From positions 6,392,501-6,456,500 of the forward strand of contig NZ_CP108109.1 of the NCBI RefSeq assembly GCF_036199905.1: a DNA stretch of 64,000 bases. Reading direction: 5' to 3'. Shown here piece after piece: positions 26,401-35,712 of the stretch (positions within the stretch are counted from its first letter, which is position 1; each line of letters opens with the position of its first letter). Made by a program: the position numbers and the translations under genes. The stretch is from Streptomyces sp. NBC_00223. Its GTDB lineage: Bacteria > Actinomycetota > Actinomycetes > Streptomycetales > Streptomycetaceae. A model generated the notes under the pieces. It saw only the letters and a list, made by a program, of their open reading frames with translations, did no database searches and had not been told where the DNA came from.

Positions 26401-28085
26401 CCGACCCGGCCGCCGCCCTTCTTCGGGTCCGCCCCGGCGAGGAAGACCCCGAACAGCCCGCGGTCCGGGATCGTGCCGCCGGAGGTCACCGCGAGACGCT
26501 GCGCGCCCGGTCGGGCGGTCACGGTGTTGGCCACCCGGTCCCACACCAGGCGCGGGCGCAACTCGGCGAAGGCATCCGAGGGATAGCGCCCGGCCAGCAT
26601 GTCGAGCACCGCGGTGTAGGCGGAGTGCGGCAGCGAGGCGAAGGGCGCCGCCTGCCGCACCACGGTCAGCAACTCGTCCACGTCCCAGGCGTCGAGCGCG
26701 GTCATGGCCACGATCTGCTGCGCCAGCACGTCCAGCGGATTCGCCGGGACCCGCAGTGCCTCGATGGCGCCCTCGCGCATCCGCTCGGTGACCACCGCGG
26801 ACTGGACCAGATCGCCGCGGTACTTGGGGAAGACCACTCCGGTGGACACCGCGCCCACCTGGTGCCCCGCCCGGCCGACCCGCTGCAGCCCGGAGGCCAC
26901 CGAGGGCGGCGACTCGACCTGGACGACGAGGTCGACCGCACCCATGTCGATGCCGAGCTCCAGGCTGGAGGTGGCGACGACCGCGGGCAGCCGTCCCGCC
27001 TTGAGGTCCTCCTCGACCAGTGCCCGCTGCTCCTTGGAGACCGAGCCGTGGTGCGCCCTGGCCAGCACCGGTGGGGCGCCCCGGGCCGCGCCCGACTCGG
27101 CCATGATCTCGGCGGGGGAGTGCGCCTCGGGCAGCGGTTCGCCCTCGGCCCGCTCGTAGGCGATCTCGTTGAGCCGGTTGCAGAGCCGCTCGGCGAGCCG
27201 ACGGGAGTTGGCGAAGACGATGGTGGACCGGTGCGCCTGCACGAGATCGGCGATCCGCTCCTCGACATGCGGCCAGATCGACGGCCGCTCGGCCGGCCCG
27301 GCCGCCGGGCCGCTGTGCTCGGCCACCGGCGACCCGCCCAGCTCGGCCAGGTCCTCCACGGGCACGACCACCGACAGGTCGAACCGCTTCTGGGACGGCG
27401 GCTGCACGATCGTCACCCGGCGCTGCGGTGACAGATACCGGGCGATCTCGTCCACCGGGCGGACGGTGGCGGACAGCCCGATCCGGCGGGCCGGCCGGTC
27501 GAGCAACCGGTCGAGCCGCTCCAGCGACACGGCCAGGTGCGCGCCGCGCTTGGTGCCCGCCACGGCGTGCACCTCGTCCAGAATCACCGTCTCCACCCCG
27601 CTCAGCGCCTCCCTGGCGGCCGAGGTGAGCATGAGGAACAGCGACTCGGGCGTGGTGATGAGAATGTCGGGCGGCCTGGTGACCAGGGCACGCCGCTCCG
27701 CGGGAGGGGTGTCCCCTGACCGGATGCCCACCCGCACTTCCGGCTCGGGCAGGCCCAGCCGTACGGACTCCTGCCGCAGGCCCGCGAGCGGGCTGCGCAG
27801 ATTGCGCTCCACGTCCACCGCCAGCGCTTTGAGCGGTGAGACATACAGCACCCGGCAGCGGCGGCGGGCCTCGGCCGGGGGCGGGGAGGCCGCCAGTCGG
27901 TCCAGCGCGGCCAGGAACGCCGCCAGCGTCTTGCCCGAGCCGGTCGGCGCGACGACCAGCACGTCGGAGCCCTCCGCGATGGCCGACCACGCCCCGGCCT
28001 GGGCTGCGGTGGGCTCGCTGAACGCCCCCGTGAACCACGCGCGGGTAGCGGGGGAGAAGGCATCGAGGCTGTGACGACTGGACAT
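23439..28085 (-). CDS. lhr: Lhr-type superfamily 2 ATP-dependent helicase
   Basis: 1548-residue helicase of the large Lhr (long helicase-related) family, implicated in DNA repair and conserved in actinobacteria. Walker A APTGSGKT (46-53), Walker B ILDEVHAV near 165, ITTPESLFLMLTS, and helicase motifs in TIVFANSRRLAERLCNRLNE, ATSSLELGIDMGAVD and QRVGRAGHQVG define the two RecA folds. The Lhr-specific winged-helix and beta-barrel parts follow, and the C-terminal half (about 850-1548) is the Lhr-CTD, related to HTH_42/DUF1998-like modules. ATG 28085 is chosen because MSSRHSLDAFSPATRAWF is the family start; the extension to 28217 overlaps the divergent araC-type gene. TAG stop at 23439. Confidence 0.93.
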   Translation of the reverse strand: MSSRHSLDAFSPATRAWFTGAFSEPTAAQAGAWSAIAEGSDVLVVAPTGSGKTLAAFLAALDRLAASPPPAEARRRCRVLYVSPLKALAVDVERNLRSPLAGLRQESVRLGLPEPEVRVGIRSGDTPPAERRALVTRPPDILITTPESLFLMLTSAAREALSGVETVILDEVHAVAGTKRGAHLAVSLERLDRLLDRPARRIGLSATVRPVDEIARYLSPQRRVTIVQPPSQKRFDLSVVVPVEDLAELGGSPVAEHSGPAAGPAERPSIWPHVEERIADLVQAHRSTIVFANSRRLAERLCNRLNEIAYERAEGEPLPEAHSPAEIMAESGAARGAPPVLARAHHGSVSKEQRALVEEDLKAGRLPAVVATSSLELGIDMGAVDLVVQVESPPSVASGLQRVGRAGHQVGAVSTGVVFPKYRGDLVQSAVVTERMREGAIEALRVPANPLDVLAQQIVAMTALDAWDVDELLTVVRQAAPFASLPHSAYTAVLDMLAGRYPSDAFAELRPRLVWDRVANTVTARPGAQRLAVTSGGTIPDRGLFGVFLAGADPKKGGGRVGELDEEMVYESRVGDVFTLGTTSWRIEDITRDRVLVSPAPGVPGRLPFWKGDQLGRPLELGRAVGAWLREVGALAPEAARKRLTSAGLDTWAVDNVLAYLAEQRQACGHVPDDRTIVVERFRDELGDWRVIIHSPFGAQVHAPWALALGARLQERYGLDAQAMHADDGIVLRLPDADLMGLDLLDSDPALRGAEFDSDQSPVGAADVAFDKGEIEQLVTDQVGGSALFASRFRECAARALLLPRRSPGKRTPLWQQRRRASQLLQVASEFGSFPIVLEAVRECLQDVFDVPGLVELMGDIESRRVRLVEVTTPEPSPFARSLLFGYVAQFLYEGDSPLAERRAAALSLDSRLLAELLGQAELRELLDEDVLVELDRELQWLTEDRRAKDAEAVADLLRLLGPLTTAELVERGADPAWAVGLESARRAIRVRIAGAEHWAGVEDAGRLRDALGTALPVGVPVAFTEPVKDPLGDLLARYARTHGPFTTGEAAGRFGLGAAVADGTLHRLAAAGRVVQGEFRPGGAGQEWCDAEVLRRLRRRSLAALRQELEPVPPATLGVFLPQWQHVGTHSLRGTDGLARAVEQLQGAAVPASALEKLVLPSRVTGYTPAMLDELTASGEILWAGAGALPGKDGWVALYPADSAPLLLPAPQPLELSPLHEAVLTALSGGYGLFFRQIADQARAAGVDASDPQLADAVWDLAWSGRLTNDTLAPLRALLGSGRTAGATAHRAPRSVPRGRYSSLATARPPRATASRTGPPTTAGRWSLVPPAEPDPTLRAHALTHTLLDRHGVVTRGAVAAEGVAGGFSAAYRVLAAFEETGQARRGYVVEGLGAAQFAMDGAVDRLRALSTAREREEDHRGKVRTVVLAAADPANPYGAALPWPQQPAGVTHKPGRKAGALVVLTDGELTLYVERGGKTLLAWSAEEIRVQAAADALALAVREGALGRLTVERTNGESALTSPVGRALEAAGFHATPRGLRLRDGG

Positions 28086-28177
28086 GGCTCCATCCTGCCT
28101 CGCGCCACCGACACCGCGCTGAGCGCGGCCCGGCGGCCTGTGGATAACTCCTGGCACGGTCACGCCACAATGGCCCG

Positions 28178-29047
28178 ATGACCGCGACGTCCGCGACGAG
28201 CGCGCGTGAGCAGGCACGGCACTGGGAGCACCCCGGTCTGCCCGGCGTCGACCTGCTGCGCGCCCGCTACATTCGCCACACCTTCCCCCGGCACTCCCAC
28301 GACGGCTATGTGATCGCTGCGGTCACCGGCGGGGTCGAGGGCATCGGGCTGCCCGGGGGCGGCGAGCGCGCCGGAGCGGGCGGTGTCGTACTGATCAACC
28401 CCGAGACCCCGCACTCGGCCTACGCGGGCGTGGCGGAGGGCTGGAGCTACCGGGTGCTGTACCCGGCGCCGTCGGTCGTGGCGGCCGTCGCGGCGGAGAC
28501 CTCCACACTGCGCGGCACCCCCGCCTTCACGGTGTCCGTGCTGGACGACCCCGGGACCGCCCGCATGATCGCCGACGTCCACCGCGCCGCGGAAAGCGAC
28601 AACGCCCTCGCCGCCGATACGTTTCTGCGCCTGGTCGTGGCACGGCTCCTGGCCCGGCACGGCGCCTCGCCCCCGGCGCGGGGCCCGGTGTCCGACGGCG
28701 GCCCCGGCGTCGCAGCCCGCGCCCGTGACCTGCTGGCGGCCCGGCTCACCGAGCCGCCCAGCCTCGGACAGCTCGCCGCCGAGGCCGGCATCAGCCCCTT
28801 CGCCCTGCTGCGGGCCTTCAAGAACGCCTACGGACTGCCGCCCCACGCCTGGCTGACCGGAGAGCGGGTCAGAGCCGCCCGTCGCTTCCTCGAAGCGGGG
28901 GCCGGCCCGGCCGAGACCGCGGCCGCCGTCGGCTTCACCGACCAGCCGCATCTCAACCGGCACTTCACCCGTATCGTCGGCGTCCCGCCGGGCGCGTACC
29001 AGCGCGAGCGCAAGAACGTACAAGACCGGCCGCCGGGCGCTGCCTAG
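28178..29047 (+). CDS. AraC-family transcriptional regulator
   Basis: 289 residues: an N-terminal cupin ligand domain (about 15-110, RHTFPRHSHDGYVIAAVTGG and INPETPHSAYAG) and a C-terminal double HTH (about 190-285, GQLAAEAGISPFALLRAFKNAYGLPPHAWL; AAAVGFTDQPHLNRHFTR). The ligand is unknown. The gene stands nine bases before azlC and is probably in an operon with azlCD, so it may control amino-acid export. The start ATG 28178 is preceded by CACAAT with six-base spacing and no ribosome binding site, suggesting a leaderless message. Confidence 0.88.
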   Translation: MTATSATSAREQARHWEHPGLPGVDLLRARYIRHTFPRHSHDGYVIAAVTGGVEGIGLPGGGERAGAGGVVLINPETPHSAYAGVAEGWSYRVLYPAPSVVAAVAAETSTLRGTPAFTVSVLDDPGTARMIADVHRAAESDNALAADTFLRLVVARLLARHGASPPARGPVSDGGPGVAARARDLLAARLTEPPSLGQLAAEAGISPFALLRAFKNAYGLPPHAWLTGERVRAARRFLEAGAGPAETAAAVGFTDQPHLNRHFTRIVGVPPGAYQRERKNVQDRPPGAA

Positions 29048-29056
29048 CCTGACCGT

Positions 29057-29884
29057 GTGACTCCACCACCGATACCTGGCCGGGACGCCGAGCCGGAGCC
29101 GCCCGCGACCCGCGGTGCCGTAGTCCGCGACGCCCTCGGGGTGGGGGTCGCCGTCGGGCTCTCCGGGTTCGCCTTCGGCGTGACCTCGGCGGGTGCCGGG
29201 CTCTCCCTCGTGCAGACCTGCGCCCTGTCCCTGCTGGTCTTCACCGGCGCCTCGCAGTTCGCCCTGGTCGGCGCGCTCGGCGCGGGCGGCAGCCCCTTCG
29301 CCGCCGCGGCCGGCGCGCTCTTCCTCGGCGCGCGCAACGCCTTCTACGGCCTCCGCCTCTCCCAACTCCTCCGGCTGCCCCGGGCGGTACGTCCGCTGGC
29401 CGCGCAGTGGGTCATCGACGAGACCTCCGCCGTCGCCCTGGCCCAGCGCGGCAGGACCGCGGCCAGGCTCGGCTTCACCGTCACCGGCGCGAGCCTCTAC
29501 GTGCTGTGGAACCTCACCACGCTGATCGGCGCCGCCGGCGCCTCCGCGCTCGGGGACCCCGCCGCCTGGGGGCTCGACGCGGCGGGGCCCGCCGTCTTCC
29601 TCGCCCTGCTGGCCCCCATGGTCAAGGGCCGCACCGAGCGCGCGGCGGCCGGTCTCGCCGTCCTGCTCGCCCTGGGGTGCCTGCCACTGCTGCCCGCCGG
29701 GGTCCCGGTGCTGGTCGCCGCCCTGGCCGCGCCCCTCGTCCTGGCCGCCGCCCGGTACGGCGGCCGGGCCGGTAGTGCCGGACCGGACGGCCCGGCCGCC
29801 GTGGGAGCCGACGGGAACGTACATGTGGCGAGCGTGAGCGGCGTGAGCCAGAACGACGACGCACACGGAAAGGAAGCGACATGA
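29057..29884 (+). CDS. azlC: AzlC-family branched-chain amino acid export protein
   Basis: Large subunit of a two-part AzlCD exporter. The N-terminal third has the family's LSLLVFTGASQFALVGALGAGG, followed by GALFLGARNAFYGLRLSQLL and QWVIDETSAVALAQ. Six or more membrane helices run to about residue 235; the last 35 residues are a soluble tail. Branched-chain amino acids are the substrates in Bacillus; here the substrate is inferred only. GTG 29057 lies nine bases after the araC-type gene; the stop overlaps azlD by four bases (ATGA). Confidence 0.9.
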   Translation: MTPPPIPGRDAEPEPPATRGAVVRDALGVGVAVGLSGFAFGVTSAGAGLSLVQTCALSLLVFTGASQFALVGALGAGGSPFAAAAGALFLGARNAFYGLRLSQLLRLPRAVRPLAAQWVIDETSAVALAQRGRTAARLGFTVTGASLYVLWNLTTLIGAAGASALGDPAAWGLDAAGPAVFLALLAPMVKGRTERAAAGLAVLLALGCLPLLPAGVPVLVAALAAPLVLAAARYGGRAGSAGPDGPAAVGADGNVHVASVSGVSQNDDAHGKEAT

Positions 29885-30207
29885 GCACCTCCGCGGACAC
29901 CTGGATCGCCGTCGGTGTGACGGCACTGGGCTGCTACGGCGTCAAGCTGCTCGGCCTGTCCGTACCGGCCGGGCTGCTGGAACGACCGGTCGTGAAACGC
30001 CTCGCAGCCCTGGTACCGATCGCCCTGCTCGCCGCGCTGACCGCGCTTCAGACCTTCGGCACCACCGGGCTGCGGCTCACCGTCGACGCGCGGCCCGCAG
30101 GACTGGCCGCGGCGGCGGTGGCACTGCTGCTGCGAGCGCCCTTCCTCGTGGTCGTCGCGGCAGCGGTGCTGGTGACGGCGGCCGTACGGGCGATCTCCGG
30201 CGCATGA
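29881..30207 (+). CDS. azlD: AzlD-family small export subunit
   Basis: 108-residue protein with three to four membrane helices (TWIAVGVTALGCYGVKLLGL; LAALVPIALLAALTALQ; AGLAAAAVALLLRAPFLVVVAAAVLV). Size and arrangement fit AzlD, the small partner needed for AzlC function. ATG 29881 overlaps the azlC stop, indicating coupled translation and a 1:1 complex. Confidence 0.88.
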   Translation: MSTSADTWIAVGVTALGCYGVKLLGLSVPAGLLERPVVKRLAALVPIALLAALTALQTFGTTGLRLTVDARPAGLAAAAVALLLRAPFLVVVAAAVLVTAAVRAISGA

Positions 30208-30297
30208 GGACGGGTAAGGACCGCACACCGGGAAGAGCGGTCCCTACCGGGGAGGACACGTCCTTCGTACCCCGCCGGGCGCGCGATACTGGCACCC

Positions 30298-30492
30298 ATG
30301 CGGTTGACGATTTTCTGGGAGCGGATGCGTGCGCACTTCGGTGAGACGTACGCCGATTCCTTCGCGCGTGACCATGTGATGTCCGAACTGGGCGGACGGA
30401 CCGTCGTCCAGGCCCTGGAGGACGGCTGGGAGGCCAAGACCGTCTGGCGCGCGGTGTGTGTCGCGATGGACGTACCCGCCTCGCGGCGCTGA
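30298..30492 (+). CDS. DUF3046 family small protein
   Basis: 64-residue acidic/basic mixed protein, MRLTIFWERMRAHFG at the start and LGGRTVVQALEDGWEAKTVWR in the middle. This is the DUF3046 family, an actinobacterial protein of unknown function that is usually encoded just upstream of recA. GATACT lies seven bases before the ATG with no Shine-Dalgarno, which suggests leaderless expression. Confidence 0.9.
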   Translation: MRLTIFWERMRAHFGETYADSFARDHVMSELGGRTVVQALEDGWEAKTVWRAVCVAMDVPASRR

Positions 30493-30574
30493 GACGGCGC
30501 CCGGTCCGCACTCCAAGTAGTACGAATGAGTTGATATCGGGGCATAAGAGGCCATCGCGGTCCAGACTTGGGCC

Positions 30575-31693
30575 GTGGCAGGAACCGAGGAGCCCTCCGA
30601 CCCGGCCTCCGGCGGGCCGGACCGCGAGCCGCCCCCGCCGCGTGCCCGGATGCCCCGCTGGCTGCCCCGCGCGCTCGTCCTCACCCTCGCCCTCGTCGCC
30701 TGCTTCCAGTTCGCGCACTGGGTCTTCGACCGGCTCGTCGGTCTGCTCGTCAACATCCTCATCTCGTTCTTCTGCGCCGTCGCCATCGAGCCCGCCGTGG
30801 ACTGGATGGCCAGGCACCGATTCCGGCGCGGACTCGCGACGGCCGTGGTCATGCTGGGGGTGCTGGTCGCCGCGGCGGGATTCGTCCTGGCCCTCGGCTC
30901 CCTCCTGGTGAACCAGATCAGCACCATCGTGAGCAATCTGCCGCACTACCTGGACGACGTGGTCCGCTGGATCAACCGGACCTTCCACACCCACCTCGAC
31001 ACCGGAAACCTCCGCGACAAGGTCCTGCACTCGGACTGGGTGCGCTCCTACCTGACGCACGGCGCGAGCAGTGTGTGGGGCATCTCCACCACCGTCATCG
31101 GCACGGTGTTCCAGTTCTTCACCGTGATGCTCTTCACCTACTACCTCGCCGCCGACGGACCGCGGCTGCGGCGCACCCTGTGCTCGATGCTGCCGCCCGC
31201 CCGCCAGGCCGAGGTGCTGCGCGCCTGGGAGATCGCGGTCGCCAAGACCGGCGGCTATCTCTACTCGCGCGCCCTGATGGCCCTGATCTCCGGCATCGCG
31301 CACTACATCCTGCTCCAAGTGCTCGGCGTGCCCTACGCGCCCGCCCTCGCGGTCTGGGTGGGCGTGGTCTCGCAGTTCGTGCCGACCGTCGGGACCTATC
31401 TGGCCGGCGCGCTGCCGATCCTCATCGCCTTCACCAAGGACCCGTGGGACGCGCTGTGGGTGTTCTGCTTCGTCGTGGTCTACCAGCAGTTCGAGAACTA
31501 CCTGCTGCAGCCGCGGATCACCGCGCGGACCGTGGACATCCACCCGGCGGTCGCCTTCGGCTCGGTCGTGGCGGGAACAGCTCTGCTCGGCGCGGTCGGC
31601 GCGCTCATCGCGATCCCGGTGACCGCCACACTTCAGGGGTTCTTCACGGCCTATGTGCGGCGCTACGAGGTCACCGACCCGAGAGCCGTGTGA
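30575..31693 (+). CDS. AI-2E family (PerM-type) membrane transporter
   Basis: 372 residues with seven to eight membrane helices and the conserved C-terminal half of the AI-2E/PerM family: FQFFTVMLFTYYLAADGPRLRR, GGYLYSRALMALISGIAHYI, VSQFVPTVGTYLAGALPILI and YQQFENYLLQPRITARTVDI. Members export small metabolites or act as Na+/H+ antiporters; the substrate here is unknown. The N-terminal 25 residues are Pro/Glu-rich. GTG 30575 is used; GACTTG just before it may be part of a leaderless promoter. It lies between the DUF3046 gene and recA. Confidence 0.88.
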   Translation: MAGTEEPSDPASGGPDREPPPPRARMPRWLPRALVLTLALVACFQFAHWVFDRLVGLLVNILISFFCAVAIEPAVDWMARHRFRRGLATAVVMLGVLVAAAGFVLALGSLLVNQISTIVSNLPHYLDDVVRWINRTFHTHLDTGNLRDKVLHSDWVRSYLTHGASSVWGISTTVIGTVFQFFTVMLFTYYLAADGPRLRRTLCSMLPPARQAEVLRAWEIAVAKTGGYLYSRALMALISGIAHYILLQVLGVPYAPALAVWVGVVSQFVPTVGTYLAGALPILIAFTKDPWDALWVFCFVVVYQQFENYLLQPRITARTVDIHPAVAFGSVVAGTALLGAVGALIAIPVTATLQGFFTAYVRRYEVTDPRAV

Positions 31694-31708
31694 CGCCCGG
31701 CGGGTCGC

Positions 31709-31737
31709 TTGACATGGAATTCGAACAGACGTTCTTA
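31709..31737 (+). promoter_or_regulatory. recA promoter with LexA (SOS) box
   Basis: TTGACA (31709-31714) is a consensus -35. TCGAACAGACGTTCTT (31721-31736) contains the palindrome GAAC-N4-GTTC, the actinobacterial LexA operator core, placed exactly between -35 and the expected -10 region. LexA bound here would block RNA polymerase. It lies 161 bases before the recA start. The lexA gene itself is at the right end of the window. Confidence 0.88.
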
Positions 31738-31897
31738 TGGAGAGGTGCCCGGCGGATTCTCCGCGGTGACGGCGGGGGATTTCACCGCGGTTGTCGGAGT
31801 TATCCACAGGCCGGGGCGACGTCCGGGCGCATTGTCAGTGGCACACGCTAGCGTCGTGGACGTGAAGCGATCGAATCAGACATCCCGGGTGGAACCC

Positions 31898-33025
<1,128 letters not shown>

Positions 33026-33029
33026 CGCC

Positions 33030-33593
33030 GTGGCACGCGGATTCCCCAAGCGCGGCGGCTCTTCCGAGTCGAGGGCCTCGCGAGAGCCGCCGCTTGACCC
33101 CGAGGAGCGGGCGCGGGAGCTGTGCCTGCGCCTGCTCACCGGAACCCCCCGCACCCGCAGCCAGCTCGCCGAGGCCCTGCGCAAGCGGGAGATCCCCGAC
33201 GACGTGGCCGAGCACGTCCTGGAGCGCTTCCAGGACGTGGGCCTCATCGACGACCAGGCCTTCGCCAACGCCTGGGTGGAGTCCCGGCACCGCGGCCGCG
33301 GCCTGGCCCGCCGGGCCCTCGCCCAGGAGCTGCGCCACCGGGGCGTGGACGCGGAGCTGGTGACCGAGGCCGTCGGTCTGCTCGACTCCGAGCAGGAGGA
33401 AGCAACCGCCCGTGAGCTGGTACGCCGCCGGCTTCCGGGCACCCGCGGGCTGGACCGCGACAAGCGCATCCGGCGTGTCGCGGGCATGCTCGCCCGCAAG
33501 GGGTATTCCGAGGGCCTCGCCCTCAAAGTGGTACGCGACGCCCTCGCCGAGGAAAGCGCCGCCGACGAAGGGGAGGAGGACCCGTGGCCCTGA
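33030..33593 (+). CDS. recX: Regulatory protein RecX
   Basis: 187-residue modulator that caps RecA filaments. It has the three-helix repeats of the family: ARELCLRLLTGTPRTRSQLA, IPDDVAEHVLERFQDVGLIDD, FANAWVESRHRGRGLARRAL, then a third repeat ending KVVRDALAEE. GTG 33030 begins four bases after the recA stop, so the two are certainly co-transcribed. A 22-residue basic N-terminal extension precedes the first repeat. Confidence 0.94.
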   Translation: MARGFPKRGGSSESRASREPPLDPEERARELCLRLLTGTPRTRSQLAEALRKREIPDDVAEHVLERFQDVGLIDDQAFANAWVESRHRGRGLARRALAQELRHRGVDAELVTEAVGLLDSEQEEATARELVRRRLPGTRGLDRDKRIRRVAGMLARKGYSEGLALKVVRDALAEESAADEGEEDPWP

Positions 33594-33626
33594 CCGAGCG
33601 AATAGCCCGCCGGGTCCGGCGGCCGG

Positions 33627-35351
33627 CTAGCGCGTACGCCCGCTGACCGGCCGTCCGGCCGCGCCGCCGGGATCACCGTCCCGGGTGCCGTGCCCGTCCT
33701 CGCCCCCGCCCGCCCGCTCGTCCGGATCGTCGTCCCCGCCCGGCGCCGGGGGGCCACCCCGCGCCAGATCGGCATAGGAGTACAGCTCGGCGGGCCGGCA
33801 GCCCACCATGGCCGTCACCAGGTGCCCGTCGGGCCGGATGAGCAGCACGGTGTGCGCGGTCGCCCCCGGATAGGTCTCGGCGACCAGCAGTTCGGCGCGG
33901 GTCGGCAGCGCGGCCACGGCCGAGGCCAGCCGGGGCATCAGCCCGGCCGTCAGCCAGTGCCGTGACTCCCAGACACCGGTCCCGGGCGCGATCAGCACCA
34001 CGACCAGCCCACGCCCGAGCCGGTCCCGCAGTCGCCCGACCGTGCCGTCCAGCGCGGTCACCGGCACATCGCCGACCACCCCGCCCGGCGGCGTGTCGCA
34101 GCCCGCCACCAGCGGCGACGGACCGGACTTGCCCCCGCCGGAGCGCGGCGCGGGCAGGGACAGCGGCGAACGCCGGTACACCGAGGAAGCGGCAGCGGCC
34201 CCCCGCCCCAGATGACTGTCCGTCAGCAACTCCACCTGCCCGCGCACCGAACCGGACAGCAGCGTCTGCCGTACGGTCTGCCAGGCACCGCCGGCCCGCA
34301 GCAGTGGCAGCGCCTGATCGGCGGCGCGCAGCCGGGTGCCGACCGCCCCCCGCCGCTCCGCCTCGTAGCTGTCCAGCAGGAGCGCGGATGCACCGTCGTG
34401 CCAGGCCAGGGCCAGCTTCCAGGAGAGGTTCTCCGCGTCGCGCAGCCCCTCCTCGACGCTCTGTGCCCCCAGCGCGCCCATCAGATGTGCCGCGTCCCCG
34501 GCGAGGAAGGCCCGTCCCACGCGCCACCGCCTGGCCAGCCGCTGGTGCACCGGGTGGTCCGCGGAGCCGACCAGGTCGTAGGGCACCACCTGGCCGCACC
34601 AGGCGGTCAGCGTGGAGCGGAGCCGTTCCACCAGGGCATCGGAGGTGAGCTGCCTGCCCTGCAGGGGCAGCAGCCAGTCCAGCCGCCACAGCCCGTCCGG
34701 CAGTGGCCGGGCAGTGACCTCCTGCCCGGAGGGGGCGCCCGGTGGGTCGCGGTGCAGCAGCGCCACCCCGGGTTCGGGCAGTTCCGTGCGCAGTACCGCC
34801 ACCGCGTGCCGGTCGACCCCGGTGCGCCCGGGGAACCGTACGCCCAGCAGCTTGCGCACTGTCGAGCGCGGACCGTCGCACCCGACCAGGTAGCTGCCCC
34901 GCCACCAGGTCTCCTGGGCGCCATGGGTGTGCACGCTGACCCCGTTGCCGTCCTGTTCGAGGGCGTCCACCCGGCAGCCGGCCACGATCCGGACCGAACC
35001 GCAGGCCAGCAGCGCGTCCCGCAGCCCGCGTTCCAGCAGGTGCTGGGCGATGTGGACCGGGGCCTGCGCGGGGTCCGGCCCGAAATCGACGCGCAGCACC
35101 TCCGCGCGGCGGCGCAGCGTACGCCAGCCCGCCCAGGTCGCACCGTCGCGCCGGACACCGCCGTAGCCGAGGCGCCCGACGAACTCGGCCGTGGCCGGGG
35201 CGAGCACGGCGGTGCGTGGTCGCCGCAGTCCGTCGGCGTCGACCAGCACCTCCGCCTCGTCGAGGACGATGACGGGGACATCACGGCGGGCCAGCGCGAG
35301 AGCGAGAGCCAGGCCCACAGGGCCCGCCCCCGCGACGATCACCGGGTCCAC
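33627..35351 (-). CDS. FAD-dependent aromatic monooxygenase (class A) with thioredoxin-like C-terminus
   Basis: 574 residues. The FAD-binding fold starts at residue 5 (VAGAGPVGLALALALARRD), followed by the DG motif YLVGCDGPRSTVRKLLG and the GD motif AFLAGDAAHLMGALGAQSVE ending GLRDAENLSWKLA. The last 170 residues resemble the thioredoxin-like domain of phenol-hydroxylase-type enzymes. The substrate is unknown. GTG 35351 (VDPVIVAGAG) is chosen; the same frame remains open to 35993 but only through repeat DNA and the divergent regulator gene. It is convergent with recX, 33 bases apart. By my memory of S. coelicolor, a glutamate ABC transporter operon lies in this interval; it is absent here. 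Confidence 0.85.
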   Translation of the reverse strand: MDPVIVAGAGPVGLALALALARRDVPVIVLDEAEVLVDADGLRRPRTAVLAPATAEFVGRLGYGGVRRDGATWAGWRTLRRRAEVLRVDFGPDPAQAPVHIAQHLLERGLRDALLACGSVRIVAGCRVDALEQDGNGVSVHTHGAQETWWRGSYLVGCDGPRSTVRKLLGVRFPGRTGVDRHAVAVLRTELPEPGVALLHRDPPGAPSGQEVTARPLPDGLWRLDWLLPLQGRQLTSDALVERLRSTLTAWCGQVVPYDLVGSADHPVHQRLARRWRVGRAFLAGDAAHLMGALGAQSVEEGLRDAENLSWKLALAWHDGASALLLDSYEAERRGAVGTRLRAADQALPLLRAGGAWQTVRQTLLSGSVRGQVELLTDSHLGRGAAAASSVYRRSPLSLPAPRSGGGKSGPSPLVAGCDTPPGGVVGDVPVTALDGTVGRLRDRLGRGLVVVLIAPGTGVWESRHWLTAGLMPRLASAVAALPTRAELLVAETYPGATAHTVLLIRPDGHLVTAMVGCRPAELYSYADLARGGPPAPGGDDDPDERAGGGEDGHGTRDGDPGGAAGRPVSGRTR

Positions 35352-35712
35352 GCAGCAGCCCCCGGAAGAAGTGCGATCACAAAGCGTATGCAACCCACTG
35401 CGCCTTCCCACGTCAAGCGACGGTCGCCCGTCGGCGCGGTGCGGAGTGAGCACACCCGGCGCACTGCGAGCGCACTCGACGGCGCCCGCGATGCGTACCG
35501 GGTCGGTAACGGTCGGGCGCGTGAGCCAGTACCCCCTTGACGCACCCCGTCCCGATCGGCGTGGATTCGGTCGACAGAGAGACCGATAACCGGTCCGGCG
35601 GAAGATCCGATAGAAGTTCCGACGGGCATTCTGCCGGACGATCCGGCGGATGTTCTGACGAACACGCGACAGGACGCCGCCGGAGAAGGTTCCGAACAGG
35701 AGGAGGTGACGC
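35352..35712. promoter_or_regulatory. Intergenic region upstream of the two-component operon
   Basis: A 361-base divergent gap between the monooxygenase and the response regulator. It must hold both promoters. Apart from the 12-base tandem repeat (35573-35668) no feature is certain. The regulator has AGGAGGAGGTGACGC directly before its ATG. Confidence 0.5.
35573..35668 (+). repeat. 12-base degenerate tandem repeat upstream of the response regulator
   Basis: Eight consecutive 12-base units of the form GRC-GGA-NGN-TCY. The best six units run 35585-35656 (for example GGCGGAAGATCC, GATAGAAGTTCC, GCCGGACGATCC, GGCGGATGTTCT). The period is visible on both strands as four-residue periodic translations. 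The array ends 45 bases before the regulator ATG. Confidence 0.75.

Noticed and set aside
28086..28217. Upstream extension of the lhr frame
   Set aside because: It would overlap the divergent araC-type start and contains no family sequence; the conserved start is MSSRHSLDAF.
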